A stretch of 44,903 nt of DNA, taken from contig JBAZOO010000032.1 of assembly GCA_041648735.1 (NCBI GenBank), forward strand, positions 1-44,903. Direction: 5' to 3'. Below the pieces are notes generated by a model, which had not been told where the DNA came from, searched no databases, and saw nothing but the letters and a program-made list of their open reading frames with translations. The DNA comes from JBAZOO01 sp041648735 (GTDB lineage Bacteria > Verrucomicrobiota > Lentisphaeria > Oligosphaerales > CAITYL01). This document shows positions 1-7,735 of the stretch, piece after piece (within the stretch, counting starts at the first letter, position 1; every line of letters starts with the position of its first letter). Made by a program: the position numbers and the translations under genes.

Positions 1-162
1 CTTTGCGGCGGTGAAACCAACCCCAGCCAAACGCCCAACCTGAACCCCATGGAAATGGACATGGATCCGACATGCCCGATGTTATCGCCTGTCGAAAAAC
101 CGGAAACAAGTCTCACACAAGTGTGGGCTCGGAAAGCGCCGGCGTTGGTGTCCAGCCTTTAG
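1..162 (+). CDS. Possible 3' end of an upstream gene
   Basis: Frame 1 is open from the window edge to a TAG at 160-162 (53 codons). The first 25 or so codons favour G/C at third positions like the neighbouring genes; the later codons do not. I recognise no domain. It could be the tail of a gene that starts outside the window, or chance open sequence. Confidence 0.2.
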   Translation, partial: LCGGETNPSQTPNLNPMEMDMDPTCPMLSPVEKPETSLTQVWARKAPALVSSL

Positions 163-165
163 GCT

Positions 166-184
166 GCGGCCCCGCCGGGGCCGC
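166..184. terminator. GC-rich perfect hairpin
   Basis: The 8-bp arms GCGGCCCC (166-173) and GGGGCCGC (177-184) enclose a 3-base loop, just after the frame-1 stop at 162. There is no T-run. It may end transcription from the left, or be part of a repeated intergenic element, since a copy of the 30-bp dispersed repeat starts at 212. Confidence 0.35.
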
Positions 185-211
185 GGGAGCGTGGCACCGG
201 CATTCGTGCCT

Positions 212-241
212 GGCACCGGGGACGGGGCCACTACTTTCCCG
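212..241 (+). repeat. Dispersed 30-bp repeat, copy 1
   Basis: The sequence begins GGCACCGGGGACGGGGCCAC and ends CTTTCCCG. It closely matches 24888-24917 on the opposite strand and, for its first two thirds, 2370-2400. All copies are intergenic. Confidence 0.5.
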
Positions 242-287
242 TGGTGAATCATTCCGGCTAACCGGCGAAAAAAGATCGGGGCCGGGC

Positions 288-316
288 TTGACGGCCGGCG
301 GCAAGGGGGCTATAAT
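288..316 (+). promoter_or_regulatory. Sigma70-type promoter of the beta-repeat protein gene
   Basis: TTGACG (288-293), a 17-base spacer and TATAAT (311-316) form a near-consensus promoter. Transcription would start near 323, giving a leader of about 105 nt before the ATG at 428. It is the best-matching promoter in the window. Confidence 0.75.
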
Positions 317-427
317 AATTGTTGAATCGTGTCAGTTGACAGCGGCCGCCCCGCCCCGCCGGACGGCAACGGGAACGGCGCCGGACGGCAGCGGTTTCAG
401 CCACCAAACGCACAAGGAGACGCACAC

Positions 428-2239
428 ATGCAACGAACCCTGAGAATCCTGACCACCACCCTGGGCGTCGGCCTCGCCGCCGCCACCGCCACGCCCGCCG
501 CAACCCTGACCTGGGACGACGGCGGCGCCAGCCCGACGAACCCGGCCGACGGGTCTACCAGCCTTTGGGACACCTCGACCGCGGTCTGGAGCAACAGCAG
601 CACGGACGCGATCTGGGTCAACGCCAACAACGACACCGCCGTGTTCGGCAACAGCAACGGAACGGCGGGCACGGTCAATCTGGGATCGGCCATCACCGCG
701 GGCGGCATCACCTTCAACGCGGCGACCAGCGGCAACTACACCATCGCCGGCGGCACCGGGCCCTACACCCTGACCCTCGCGGGAACCACCCCGACGATCA
801 CCACGAACGTGGATGCGACCATCAGCGCCAATCTCGCGGGCAGCAATGGCTTTGTGAAAACGGGTGACGGCAAGCTGACCTTGAGCGGGACAAACAATGT
901 CACCTTGACCGGCGGCATGAGGCTCACCGCGGGAACGGTTGCTTTCGCCGCCAACACAAATGTGGCCGCGGGAACCATCACTATGGATGGCGGCACCTTG
1001 CAGTTCATTGGCACTGGTGGATACAACGCCGTGAACCGCGCCATAACCTTGACCACGGCCGGTGGAACCTTGGATGACTCCGCCGCAACGACTAATGATT
1101 ATATCAGGTATTCTGGAGCTATAAGTTATTCCGGATCAGGGCCGCGCACGCTGACGTTCACGGGCACAGGCACGAAGGGCAGCTCTATTGACGGGGTTCT
1201 TTCGGACGGGACGGGCGGCGCGACCTCCGTGGTCAAAAATGGGACCGGAAACTGGAGCCTCTCCGGTGCAAATTCCTCCTACACGGGCAGCACCACCATC
1301 AATACGGGCGTTCTGCGAACATTGGCTACGAATGCCATTTCACCAACCAGCACGGTTTATATCGCGAAAGTTGGAACATTGAGTCTAAACGCTGACCAAA
1401 CCATCGCGAACCTGCAGGATGGAGCCGGCGGTGGCGGAACGCTCACGCGGTTATACGACGGAACGAGTGTGCTGACCGTCCAATCGGGTTTGTTCAGCGG
1501 CGTGATTAAGGACGCGAACGTCTCCAGGTTAATCGCCCTGACCAAGAGCACCGGCGGCACGCTGACCCTCTCCGGCCTCAACACCTACACCGGCGCGACG
1601 ACCGTCACCGGCGGCACGCTGGCGATCTCGGCCGGCAACATCAACGGCACCAGCGGCATCACCATCAATGGCGGCGAGTTGAAGTACAACTCCGCCACCG
1701 CGCTGACCAAGGCGATCACCTTCACCAGCGGCAAGATCAGCGGCACCGGCGCGATCAACACCGCGGTCACCGTCGGCACGGGCGCGACCCTCGCTCCCGG
1801 CAACAGCCCCGGCAGCCAGACCTACAGCTCCCTGGCCTGGACCACCGGCGGCGCCTACCAGTGGGAGACCAACAGCAAGACCGGCACGGCCGGCACGGAC
1901 TGGGATTTGCTCAATGTCACCGGTGCGCTCGACATCAGCGGCCTGGACGGCTCCAACAAGTTCACCATTGACATCACCGGCCTGGCCGGCGTGGGCGATG
2001 CCCCGGCCGCGTCCACGACGTGGACGATCCTGGACTACGACTCGCTGACCGGCACGTTCAGCGCCGAGATGTTCACCCTGGCCCCGACCGGGTTCAACGG
2101 CACCTGGAACAGCGCCAACTGGAGCATCGGCAACAACACCAGCAACGGCTCCCTGGAACTGACGTACGTCCCCGAGCCGGCTGGCCTGGCGCTGCTGCTC
2201 GTCGGCGCGGTCGGGCTGCTCCGCCGCCGGCGGGCGTGA
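428..2239 (+). CDS. Autotransporter-associated beta-strand repeat protein with PEP-CTERM anchor
   Basis: This is a secreted or surface protein of about 603 residues. It opens with a signal peptide (basic MQR, then a hydrophobic run to about residue 25 ending TPAATLTW). The body is Gly/Thr/Ser/Asn-rich with repeats of the type GNGTWSLSGANTYTGATTV and GTGATLAPGNSPG, characteristic of autotransporter-associated (passenger-type) beta-strand repeats. The C-terminus is a PEP-CTERM sorting signal: PEP, a hydrophobic helix, then RRRRA. In known systems an exosortase processes this signal during export. The ATG at 428 was chosen over upstream in-frame starts because AAGGAG lies at 414-419 and the signal peptide begins there. 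The middle (about 870-1540) uses far more A/T-ending codons (ATA, TTA, TAT, AGT) than either end. No outer-membrane beta-barrel domain is visible. A second member of the family begins at the right edge of the window. Confidence 0.85.
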   Translation: MQRTLRILTTTLGVGLAAATATPAATLTWDDGGASPTNPADGSTSLWDTSTAVWSNSSTDAIWVNANNDTAVFGNSNGTAGTVNLGSAITAGGITFNAATSGNYTIAGGTGPYTLTLAGTTPTITTNVDATISANLAGSNGFVKTGDGKLTLSGTNNVTLTGGMRLTAGTVAFAANTNVAAGTITMDGGTLQFIGTGGYNAVNRAITLTTAGGTLDDSAATTNDYIRYSGAISYSGSGPRTLTFTGTGTKGSSIDGVLSDGTGGATSVVKNGTGNWSLSGANSSYTGSTTINTGVLRTLATNAISPTSTVYIAKVGTLSLNADQTIANLQDGAGGGGTLTRLYDGTSVLTVQSGLFSGVIKDANVSRLIALTKSTGGTLTLSGLNTYTGATTVTGGTLAISAGNINGTSGITINGGELKYNSATALTKAITFTSGKISGTGAINTAVTVGTGATLAPGNSPGSQTYSSLAWTTGGAYQWETNSKTGTAGTDWDLLNVTGALDISGLDGSNKFTIDITGLAGVGDAPAASTTWTILDYDSLTGTFSAEMFTLAPTGFNGTWNSANWSIGNNTSNGSLELTYVPEPAGLALLLVGAVGLLRRRRA

Positions 2240-2261
2240 CACACCCCAAGAGGAAGCCCCA

Positions 2262-2281
2262 GCCAGGGCGCCAGCCCTGGC
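2262..2281 (+). terminator. Candidate terminator after the beta-repeat gene
   Basis: GCCAGGGC (2262-2269), a GCCA loop and GCCCTGGC (2274-2281) form a perfect 8-bp stem 22 bases after the stop. There is no T-run behind it, as with most stems in this window. Confidence 0.45.
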
Positions 2282-2369
2282 GGGGGAACCTGCCGTCCAG
2301 GGGAGTCACGGAGTCATTGGGTCACTGAGTCAGGAATTGCTGGCCGGCGGCGATGGCGATGGCGGCTGT

Positions 2370-2400
2370 GGCACCGGGGACAGTGCCACTTACCTTGCCG
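2370..2400 (+). repeat. Dispersed repeat, copy 2, with internal hairpin
   Basis: It begins GGCACCGGGGACAGTGCCAC. With the preceding bases it forms GTGGCAC (2368-2374) paired to GTGCCAC (2383-2389). The second half is diverged from copies 1 and 3. Confidence 0.45.
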
Positions 2401-2433
2401 CCACCGTCATGGGTCTCATGACTCCCACGGGAC

Positions 2434-2457
2434 TGATCAGGCCCATCCGCCTGATCA
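2434..2457. repeat. Perfect 9-bp inverted repeat
   Basis: TGATCAGGC (2434-2442) and GCCTGATCA (2449-2457) flank a CCATCC loop, in the intergenic region 157 bases before the lyase start. The stem has no T-run. It may be a regulatory stem, a protein site or a repeat remnant. Confidence 0.5.
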
Positions 2458-2613
2458 TCAAGTGCCGCGCCGCGGCGCCGTGGGCCAAAGGATTGGCGGG
2501 GGAATCGGTGGCTCGGCTTCGTGGCAATTCGTGGCCAATCTTTCGCGTCTTCATGCTGAATCATTCAGTCCAATCGCCAACACCCAACGGCCAACCGCCG
2601 CGAAAGGCATGAC

Positions 2614-4275
2614 ATGAAACGTCGGCTCCTGCTTCCCGTCCTATGCGTGCTTGCCCTTATGGATTTTCCTTCGTACAGCCAAAACGCCAGCGCTTCCGCC
2701 CAGCCGGCGCCGCCGCCCGCGGCACTGAGCCCCGCCGCGCAACCGGAAAGCCGGCTCGCGCCGGCCGTCATCCGGCGCGGCGCGGATCACAAGGGGATGC
2801 AGCCTTGCCGGGTCAAGGTCGGCGACAAGGTCTATGACTTTGCCCAGTTGCTGAAGCTCACCCCCGCGGAGACAAATGGCGCGGCCGTGCAAGTCCTGGT
2901 GGATTTTGAGTTCAAACACCCCGGGCTTTTGACCGACCTGAAGGAACTGGAGTTCATCAAGCAAAAGATTGCCGCCAAGGAAGAGCCCTGGGCGACCGCC
3001 TTCGAGCAGATGAAAAAATCGCGCTACGCGGCTCCGGACTACCTGAAGAAAATGGCCGTGCCGCCGGTGGTCATCTCCTGCGATTTCTCGGGCCGGAACG
3101 ATCGCGGCTCGATCCAGGAAATGCGGGACGCGAACGCCGCCTACACCCAGGCCCTGATGTGGTATTTCACCGGCGACGCCGCCTATGCGGAGAATGCCGC
3201 CGGCATCCTGGAGACCTACGCCCGGACCGTCACCGCGCACGAAGGGAAAAACTGGTATCTCGAAGTTGCGTGGGCCGGGGCGATTTTCCCGCTCTCGGCG
3301 GAATTGCTGCGGGCGACCTATCCGGAGTGGAAGGGGCATCGCCTCGTGGGCAAATGGTTCAATGACGTTTTCCTCCCGCCTTTGCATAACCGCGTCGCGT
3401 TTGGGAACCGGGAGTTTGCCGGCGTCACGGCCCTGGCGGCGATCGGGATCTACAATGACGACCGGGCGGCTTTCCATGAGGCCATGCAGCACTGGATGAA
3501 CTACATCCCGGCCTATCATTATCTTTCCGAGGACGGCCCGGCGCCTTATCTGCCGGACTACTGGACGCCGGAGGTCACCCCCGCCGATGAGTTTCTGCTT
3601 GCGCTCAATGCCGCGACGTTCCCGAAGGATTGGACACCGTGGATCAAGCTTGCGGGCGAAAATTGGAACCCCAACAAGCGGCGCGGGAAATTCGGGGATG
3701 ACATCACGCACATGCGGGCGGCGGTGGCCCAGCGGAATCCGGGCATCGTCTGGAGCGGCGCGCCCGGCACCTACCTGCCCGGGTATACCGCGGAAACGGC
3801 GCGGGATTTTGCCCATGTCGAGCAGAGTTTCGCCTCGGAGATCAATGCCGCCGAGATGGCCTGGCACCAGGGCGTTGATGTCTATGCGCCGCAGGCGAAA
3901 AGGCTTACGGCCTTCATGGAGACCCAGGCCGCGCTTCGCCTGGGCGAGCCGCCACCGGCGACGATGACCGCCAGGCTGGTGCCCTATGGCTTGGTGGCGA
4001 CCTGGGAAATCGCCTACAACCATTATGCCAACCGAATGGGCCTGCCGCTCCCCAACACGCTCAAGATCATTGAAATCCTCCGGCTGGCCGGCGTGGAGGG
4101 GATCAAGCCCGTCCGGCCCAAGGAAGCCGGCCGCGACCCGGCGAATCCGCGCCTCTGGAAATACCCGCCGCCCATTCCGTCGCTTTATGCCTCGGAAATT
4201 GGCGGGGCTGTCGGCTGGCTCTCCAGTTGGGAAACCCTGACCCACGGGGATTTGGACAAGCCCCGGGTTGAATAA
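2614..4275 (+). CDS. Alginate-lyase-family secreted polysaccharide lyase
   Basis: A 553-residue protein with a signal peptide (MKRRLLLPVLCVLALMDF, cleavage probably after the SYSQ region) and a Pro/Ala-rich linker to about residue 55. The catalytic part reads as an (alpha/alpha)-barrel of the alginate-lyase / heparinase N-terminal type. It has the usual opening (a kinase-like EFIKQKIAAKEEPW stretch, then YAAPDY) and conserved segments NRVAFGNREFAGVTALAAIGIY and YLSEDGPAPYLPDYW (shown here as landmarks near residues 260-315). Such enzymes cleave uronic-acid-containing polysaccharides by beta-elimination outside the cytoplasm; the exact substrate cannot be read from sequence. The stop is 3 bases before the next ATG, so it probably heads an operon with the sugar isomerase, epimerase and pseudopilin genes. 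Confidence 0.75.
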   Translation: MKRRLLLPVLCVLALMDFPSYSQNASASAQPAPPPAALSPAAQPESRLAPAVIRRGADHKGMQPCRVKVGDKVYDFAQLLKLTPAETNGAAVQVLVDFEFKHPGLLTDLKELEFIKQKIAAKEEPWATAFEQMKKSRYAAPDYLKKMAVPPVVISCDFSGRNDRGSIQEMRDANAAYTQALMWYFTGDAAYAENAAGILETYARTVTAHEGKNWYLEVAWAGAIFPLSAELLRATYPEWKGHRLVGKWFNDVFLPPLHNRVAFGNREFAGVTALAAIGIYNDDRAAFHEAMQHWMNYIPAYHYLSEDGPAPYLPDYWTPEVTPADEFLLALNAATFPKDWTPWIKLAGENWNPNKRRGKFGDDITHMRAAVAQRNPGIVWSGAPGTYLPGYTAETARDFAHVEQSFASEINAAEMAWHQGVDVYAPQAKRLTAFMETQAALRLGEPPPATMTARLVPYGLVATWEIAYNHYANRMGLPLPNTLKIIEILRLAGVEGIKPVRPKEAGRDPANPRLWKYPPPIPSLYASEIGGAVGWLSSWETLTHGDLDKPRVE

Positions 4276-4278
4276 CCA

Positions 4279-5058
4279 ATGTTCAAGAAATGTTTCTGCT
4301 CAATTGCCTTTCGCGGCGAACCGCTGGAAGCCATCATTCCCAAGCTGGCCGCCATCGGCTATGACGGGATTGAAGTCTGGGGGAACCATCTGGGCGGCCG
4401 CAGTGACGCGGACGTGCTCGCCCTCCGGAAGCTGGCGACCGAGAACCGGCTTGACATCGAGGTGCTTTCCCCCTATTTCTGGCTGACCCGCGACCTTCCC
4501 GAGCTGGAGGCGCAATCGCTCGCCACGGCGGCGCGGTTCGTCCATCTGGCCACGCTTCTCGGCGCCCCGAAAATCCGCACCTTCGTGGATGCCGGCCCTG
4601 ACGGGATCGGCTCCGCCGCCGCCACGCCCGCGCACTGGAACCGGGCAGTCGGGCACCTGAAGACCATCACCGCCATGGCGCCCGGGATCCTCTTTGCCAT
4701 GGAGACGCATGCGCACACCCTGGCCGACACGCCCGCATCCACGCTACGTCTGCTCGACCGGGTCGGGGCACCCAACCTGAAGGTGCTTTATCAACCGGAG
4801 GCAAGCCACACGATCGAAAATTACCGGCGGCTGCGGCCGCACGTCGTCCACCTGCATCTTCAGAACACCGGGGCTAACGGCGGCCCTGGCTATCTCGAAG
4901 AGGGGCTGGTGGACTTCCCCGGCCTGTTCCGGGAACTGGCCGCCGACGGCTATGCCGCCTCGCTTTCGGTGGAGTATTGCTGGCCGGGCGTGACCTGGAC
5001 GCGGGCGCAATCCGCGTACGCCTACCTGATGGCAAAATCGGCAATGGGGGCAGCATGA
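4279..5058 (+). CDS. Sugar phosphate isomerase/epimerase family protein (TIM barrel)
   Basis: A 259-residue cytoplasmic protein of the xylose-isomerase-like AP-endonuclease-2 fold. Landmarks are the N-terminal IAFRGEPLEAIIPKLAAIGY, the GIEVWGNH strand-helix, a central FAMETHAHTLADT segment with a metal-ligand-type Glu and His, VVHLHLQN, and SVEYCW near the C-terminus. Members isomerise or epimerise keto sugars such as tagatose, hydroxypyruvate or inosose; the substrate here is unknown. The gene starts 3 bases after the lyase stop, and its TGA overlaps the next ATG (ATGA at 5055-5058), so the genes are translationally coupled. It plausibly processes monosaccharides released by the lyase. Confidence 0.75.
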   Translation: MFKKCFCSIAFRGEPLEAIIPKLAAIGYDGIEVWGNHLGGRSDADVLALRKLATENRLDIEVLSPYFWLTRDLPELEAQSLATAARFVHLATLLGAPKIRTFVDAGPDGIGSAAATPAHWNRAVGHLKTITAMAPGILFAMETHAHTLADTPASTLRLLDRVGAPNLKVLYQPEASHTIENYRRLRPHVVHLHLQNTGANGGPGYLEEGLVDFPGLFRELAADGYAASLSVEYCWPGVTWTRAQSAYAYLMAKSAMGAA

Positions 5059-5834
5059 AAATCTTGATCACGGGCGCGGCGGGTTTTTTGGGGAAAGGGC
5101 TGGTCGTCCCCTTTGAGCAGCATGGCCAGGCGCTGCGCCTGATGGATGTGGTGCCGTTCACGAGCCCGCATGAGGTGGTGGTGGGCGACGTGGCGGACGC
5201 CGCCGCCGTCGGGAAGGCCGTGGCCGGCGTGGACGGCATCGTCATCGCCCACATGGCGCCGCGGGGCGAAAACAACGCCAACTACAGCACGCCGGAGATG
5301 GCGTTCAACATCAACGTCAAGGGCACGGCCAACCTGTTCCACGCCGCGCGGTGGCATGGCGTCAAGAAAGTTGTGGTCATTTCCAGCACCTCGGCGATCA
5401 AGGATCACCGGCGGGACGTGATGCCGCATGACCTTCCCATCCGTGCCGGCGACGGCTATTACGGCCTGAGCAAGGCCTGTCAGGAGGTCATTGCCGAACA
5501 GTTCGCCAGGGAGCACGGGCTGCAGGTGGCCTGCCTGCGGGTGGGCCATATCCTGGACGGCGACCGGAACGTGGACAAGTACGGCCAGGCCATTGCGGAG
5601 CGCAACATCCTCGACACCGACCGGCGCGACATCGGCGAGGTCGCGCGGCTCTGCCTGGAATGCCCCGACCTGACCTTTGAGACCTTCAACGTCATGAGCG
5701 TGCCGGAAGCCATGGCGGCATGGGACGTGAACTACACCTGCACCCGGCTTAACTGGAAGCCGGCGCACGACTTCAGTTGGCTGCCACTTGGGGCGTCCCC
5801 TGGGACGCCTGAGAAGAAATCTCGGGATCCATAA
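5055..5834 (+). CDS. NAD(P)-dependent epimerase/dehydratase (extended SDR)
   Basis: A 259-residue Rossmann protein beginning MKILITGAAGFLGKGL, with the GxxGxxG dinucleotide-binding motif. VISSTSAI (the Ser region) and YYGLSKACQE (the YxxxK catalytic pair) are both present. The ATG at 5055 overlaps the stop of the isomerase gene. An open frame extends upstream, but it would lie inside that gene and before the Rossmann motif. Family members act on nucleotide sugars or uronates. With a lyase and an isomerase as neighbours, a uronate dehydrogenase or sugar-epimerase role is a reasonable inference, not shown. Confidence 0.75.
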   Translation: MKILITGAAGFLGKGLVVPFEQHGQALRLMDVVPFTSPHEVVVGDVADAAAVGKAVAGVDGIVIAHMAPRGENNANYSTPEMAFNINVKGTANLFHAARWHGVKKVVVISSTSAIKDHRRDVMPHDLPIRAGDGYYGLSKACQEVIAEQFAREHGLQVACLRVGHILDGDRNVDKYGQAIAERNILDTDRRDIGEVARLCLECPDLTFETFNVMSVPEAMAAWDVNYTCTRLNWKPAHDFSWLPLGASPGTPEKKSRDP

Positions 5835-5859
5835 TTGTTGTCGATAGGAGAAGCGATCC

Positions 5860-6600
5860 ATGCGGAAACCGAATCCCAATCGCCCAGGAACGGGCGGCGG
5901 CGGCCGGGTAATGGAGCTGGGGTTCAACCCCAGTTGTGTCCGGCGGCAAAAAGCCGCCTTCACCTTGATCGAACTCCTGGTCGTGATTGCGATCATCGCG
6001 ATCCTGGCGTCACTCCTGCTTCCGGCCCTGAAGAACGCCCGGGGCATGGCGCACAAGATCTCCTGCGTGAACAACCTGAAGCAGACCGCCTATGCCTGCC
6101 AGTTGTATGTCATGGACTTCGATCGCTATCCGACCGCCAACTATTATGCCGACACGACCGATGGGGGCATGAAGAACCGCTGGTGGCGGGTCCTCGGCCC
6201 CTACATGAGTTCGAGCTGGCCTTCGGATCTGGACAACGCGGCTGACAAGCTCCAGGCCAGTGCCCTCCCCTCCTGGGGCTGCCCCGGCACCTCTTCAAAC
6301 CGGCTCGCCATGAACTTCGTGCATTATGGGATGAATGGCTGGTTCGATCCCAATGCGGGCATGAATGGCAATGTCTATTGCATCCCCCCGGCGATGGTCA
6401 AGAAAAATGTCATCCTGTTCGGCGACCGGATCCTGGACGGGACCGGCTGGAGCGGCGTCATCACGAGTTATGACGCCAACCAGTATTCCCCGGATCCCCG
6501 CCATTTCAACAGCGCCAATTTCGCCTTTGTGGACTGCCATTGCGAAACCCTCAAGTATCCCGAATACTACAACTTTGCCAAATACTGGGATTACCGCTGA
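5860..6600 (+). CDS. Type II pseudopilin-like protein with H-X9-D motif
   Basis: A 246-residue protein with an unusually long leader (about 34 residues) before the prepilin cleavage/methylation signal FTLIELLVVIAIIAILASLL. The single N-terminal helix would anchor it in the inner membrane. Near the C-terminus a His followed by nine residues and Asp (HFNSANFAFVD) is the processing-associated H-X9-DG signature of these proteins, except that Cys replaces Gly. TAGGAG at 5845-5850 supports the ATG at 5860. Such pseudopilins are abundant in Lentisphaerota and Planctomycetota, often beside polysaccharide-degradation genes; their role is not settled. The gene ends the lyase cassette and converges on the transporter gene 20 bases away. 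Confidence 0.8.
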   Translation: MRKPNPNRPGTGGGGRVMELGFNPSCVRRQKAAFTLIELLVVIAIIAILASLLLPALKNARGMAHKISCVNNLKQTAYACQLYVMDFDRYPTANYYADTTDGGMKNRWWRVLGPYMSSSWPSDLDNAADKLQASALPSWGCPGTSSNRLAMNFVHYGMNGWFDPNAGMNGNVYCIPPAMVKKNVILFGDRILDGTGWSGVITSYDANQYSPDPRHFNSANFAFVDCHCETLKYPEYYNFAKYWDYR

Positions 6601-6620
6601 GGATAATTCAATGCCCCGGG

Positions 6621-7571
6621 TCACGGCTGGGGCCGGCCACGGTGGCCACGGTGGCCGCCACCGGCCGGCAAGGGCGCCCGGCGGGCCCGGGCCTGTTCGT
6701 GGCGCCAGAGCTGCCAGCCATTGACCAGGTTGTGCCAGATCACGTAGAAGGTCGGGCCGAGGGCGACGGCGGGGCTGAGGAAAGTCAGGCAGACCCAGAT
6801 GACGAGCACGGTGTTCTTCTGCCCCAGCGCCTGCCCCGCCTCCAGCCCAAACGGCCGCCCCCCGACCCGATGGCCGATGGCGAAGTTGGCCAGGCAAATG
6901 GCCAGCGCCAGCCCGGCGCTTTCGGCCAGCAGCAGCCGCGGCAGTTCCGGATGGGTGATGACGAACTGCGTCGCCCGGGCACTGATCAGCACCAGCGCCA
7001 GGCACCAGAGATGGAAGGAGAGCGGCTGCCAGCGGCGGGCGCGCACGGCGAGCCGCGGCCGCCAGCGGCGCAGGAACTGGGCCGCCGCCAAAGGGAGGAA
7101 GACGACGAGGCCGATGTTGAGCAGGAGGTGGCCGGAGGCGCCGAGGAACCCGCCGTCCGCCGCCGGGGCAAGCAGCGGCAGCAGCAGCGGCAGCAGGCAG
7201 GCCAGGCCAAGGCTGGTCAGGAAGAGGTAGGCGGTGACGAACCCCACGTTGCCCCCAAGCAGGCCGGTGACCACCGGCGCCGCCGTGGCCGTCGGCATCA
7301 GCGCGATCATCAGCCCCGCCAGCGCCAGGGTCCCGTTGAGGTTGCGCAGCAGTCCGTAGACGGCGACCGCAAGCAGCCCCTGGGCCAGGAGCAGCGTCAG
7401 GTGCCGGCGGCGGAACATGCTCCGCCGCAAGGTCAGCCGCAGGAAGGTCAGGAACAGCATGGCGACCAGCAGCCCCTGGATCCCGGCCGCCAGGCCGTGC
7501 AGCCAGCGGTGCGCCAGCGCGCCGGTGAGCAGCGACGCCAGCAGCAGCGCGGTTTTGCGGAAGGCTTTCAT
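6621..7571 (-). CDS. Bile acid:sodium symporter (SBF/BASS) family transporter
   Basis: A 316-residue polytopic membrane protein with about 9-10 hydrophobic segments. Family landmarks are ALMPTATAAPVVTGLLGGN in the middle and the C-terminal GQALGQKNTVL crossover motif. Members carry organic anions (bile acids, pantoate, pyruvate, keto acids) with sodium; the substrate here is unknown. The start was set at MKAFRKTALL, because the 65 upstream in-frame codons are Arg/Pro/Gly-rich and non-hydrophobic. A TATACT box lies only 10 bases upstream of this ATG, so the mRNA may be nearly leaderless. The C-terminus is basic with HRGHRGR repeats. Confidence 0.7.
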   Translation of the reverse strand: MKAFRKTALLLASLLTGALAHRWLHGLAAGIQGLLVAMLFLTFLRLTLRRSMFRRRHLTLLLAQGLLAVAVYGLLRNLNGTLALAGLMIALMPTATAAPVVTGLLGGNVGFVTAYLFLTSLGLACLLPLLLPLLAPAADGGFLGASGHLLLNIGLVVFLPLAAAQFLRRWRPRLAVRARRWQPLSFHLWCLALVLISARATQFVITHPELPRLLLAESAGLALAICLANFAIGHRVGGRPFGLEAGQALGQKNTVLVIWVCLTFLSPAVALGPTFYVIWHNLVNGWQLWRHEQARARRAPLPAGGGHRGHRGRPQP

Positions 7572-7581
7572 GGAAACGGCA

Positions 7582-7587
7582 AGTATA
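7582..7587 (-). promoter_or_regulatory. -10 box of the SBF transporter gene
   Basis: On the minus strand TATACT is preceded, after 17 bases, by TGGCAA (7605-7610), a poor -35. It lies 10 bases before the ATG, which would leave a leader of only a few nucleotides. Confidence 0.4.
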
Positions 7588-7735
7588 ACGGGACGGCGGC
7601 CGCTTTGCCAGCCTTGCGGCGGCCCTGCCGGCGGCGCTATGTTATCGCTCCGCCGGCCGGCCACGGCTGCCGCGGCGCGGGCGAACGGTTGAATGACGCG
7701 GGATCCGGTGCCCCCCACCGGGCCGGGGACGACTT

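Larger units (their letters stand above)
2240..2613. other. Intergenic stretch with several hairpins and a repeat copy
   Basis: No gene is seen in these 374 bases. They hold a terminator-like hairpin (2262-2281), a dispersed repeat copy that folds on itself (2368-2389) and an isolated perfect hairpin (2434-2457). The AAAGG at about 2601-2605 is a plausible ribosome site for the lyase gene. Confidence 0.6.

Noticed and set aside
6640..6670. Tandem GGCCACGGT repeats
   Set aside because: They lie in the coding 3' end of the SBF transporter gene and translate to a basic HRGHRGR tail, so no separate element is needed.
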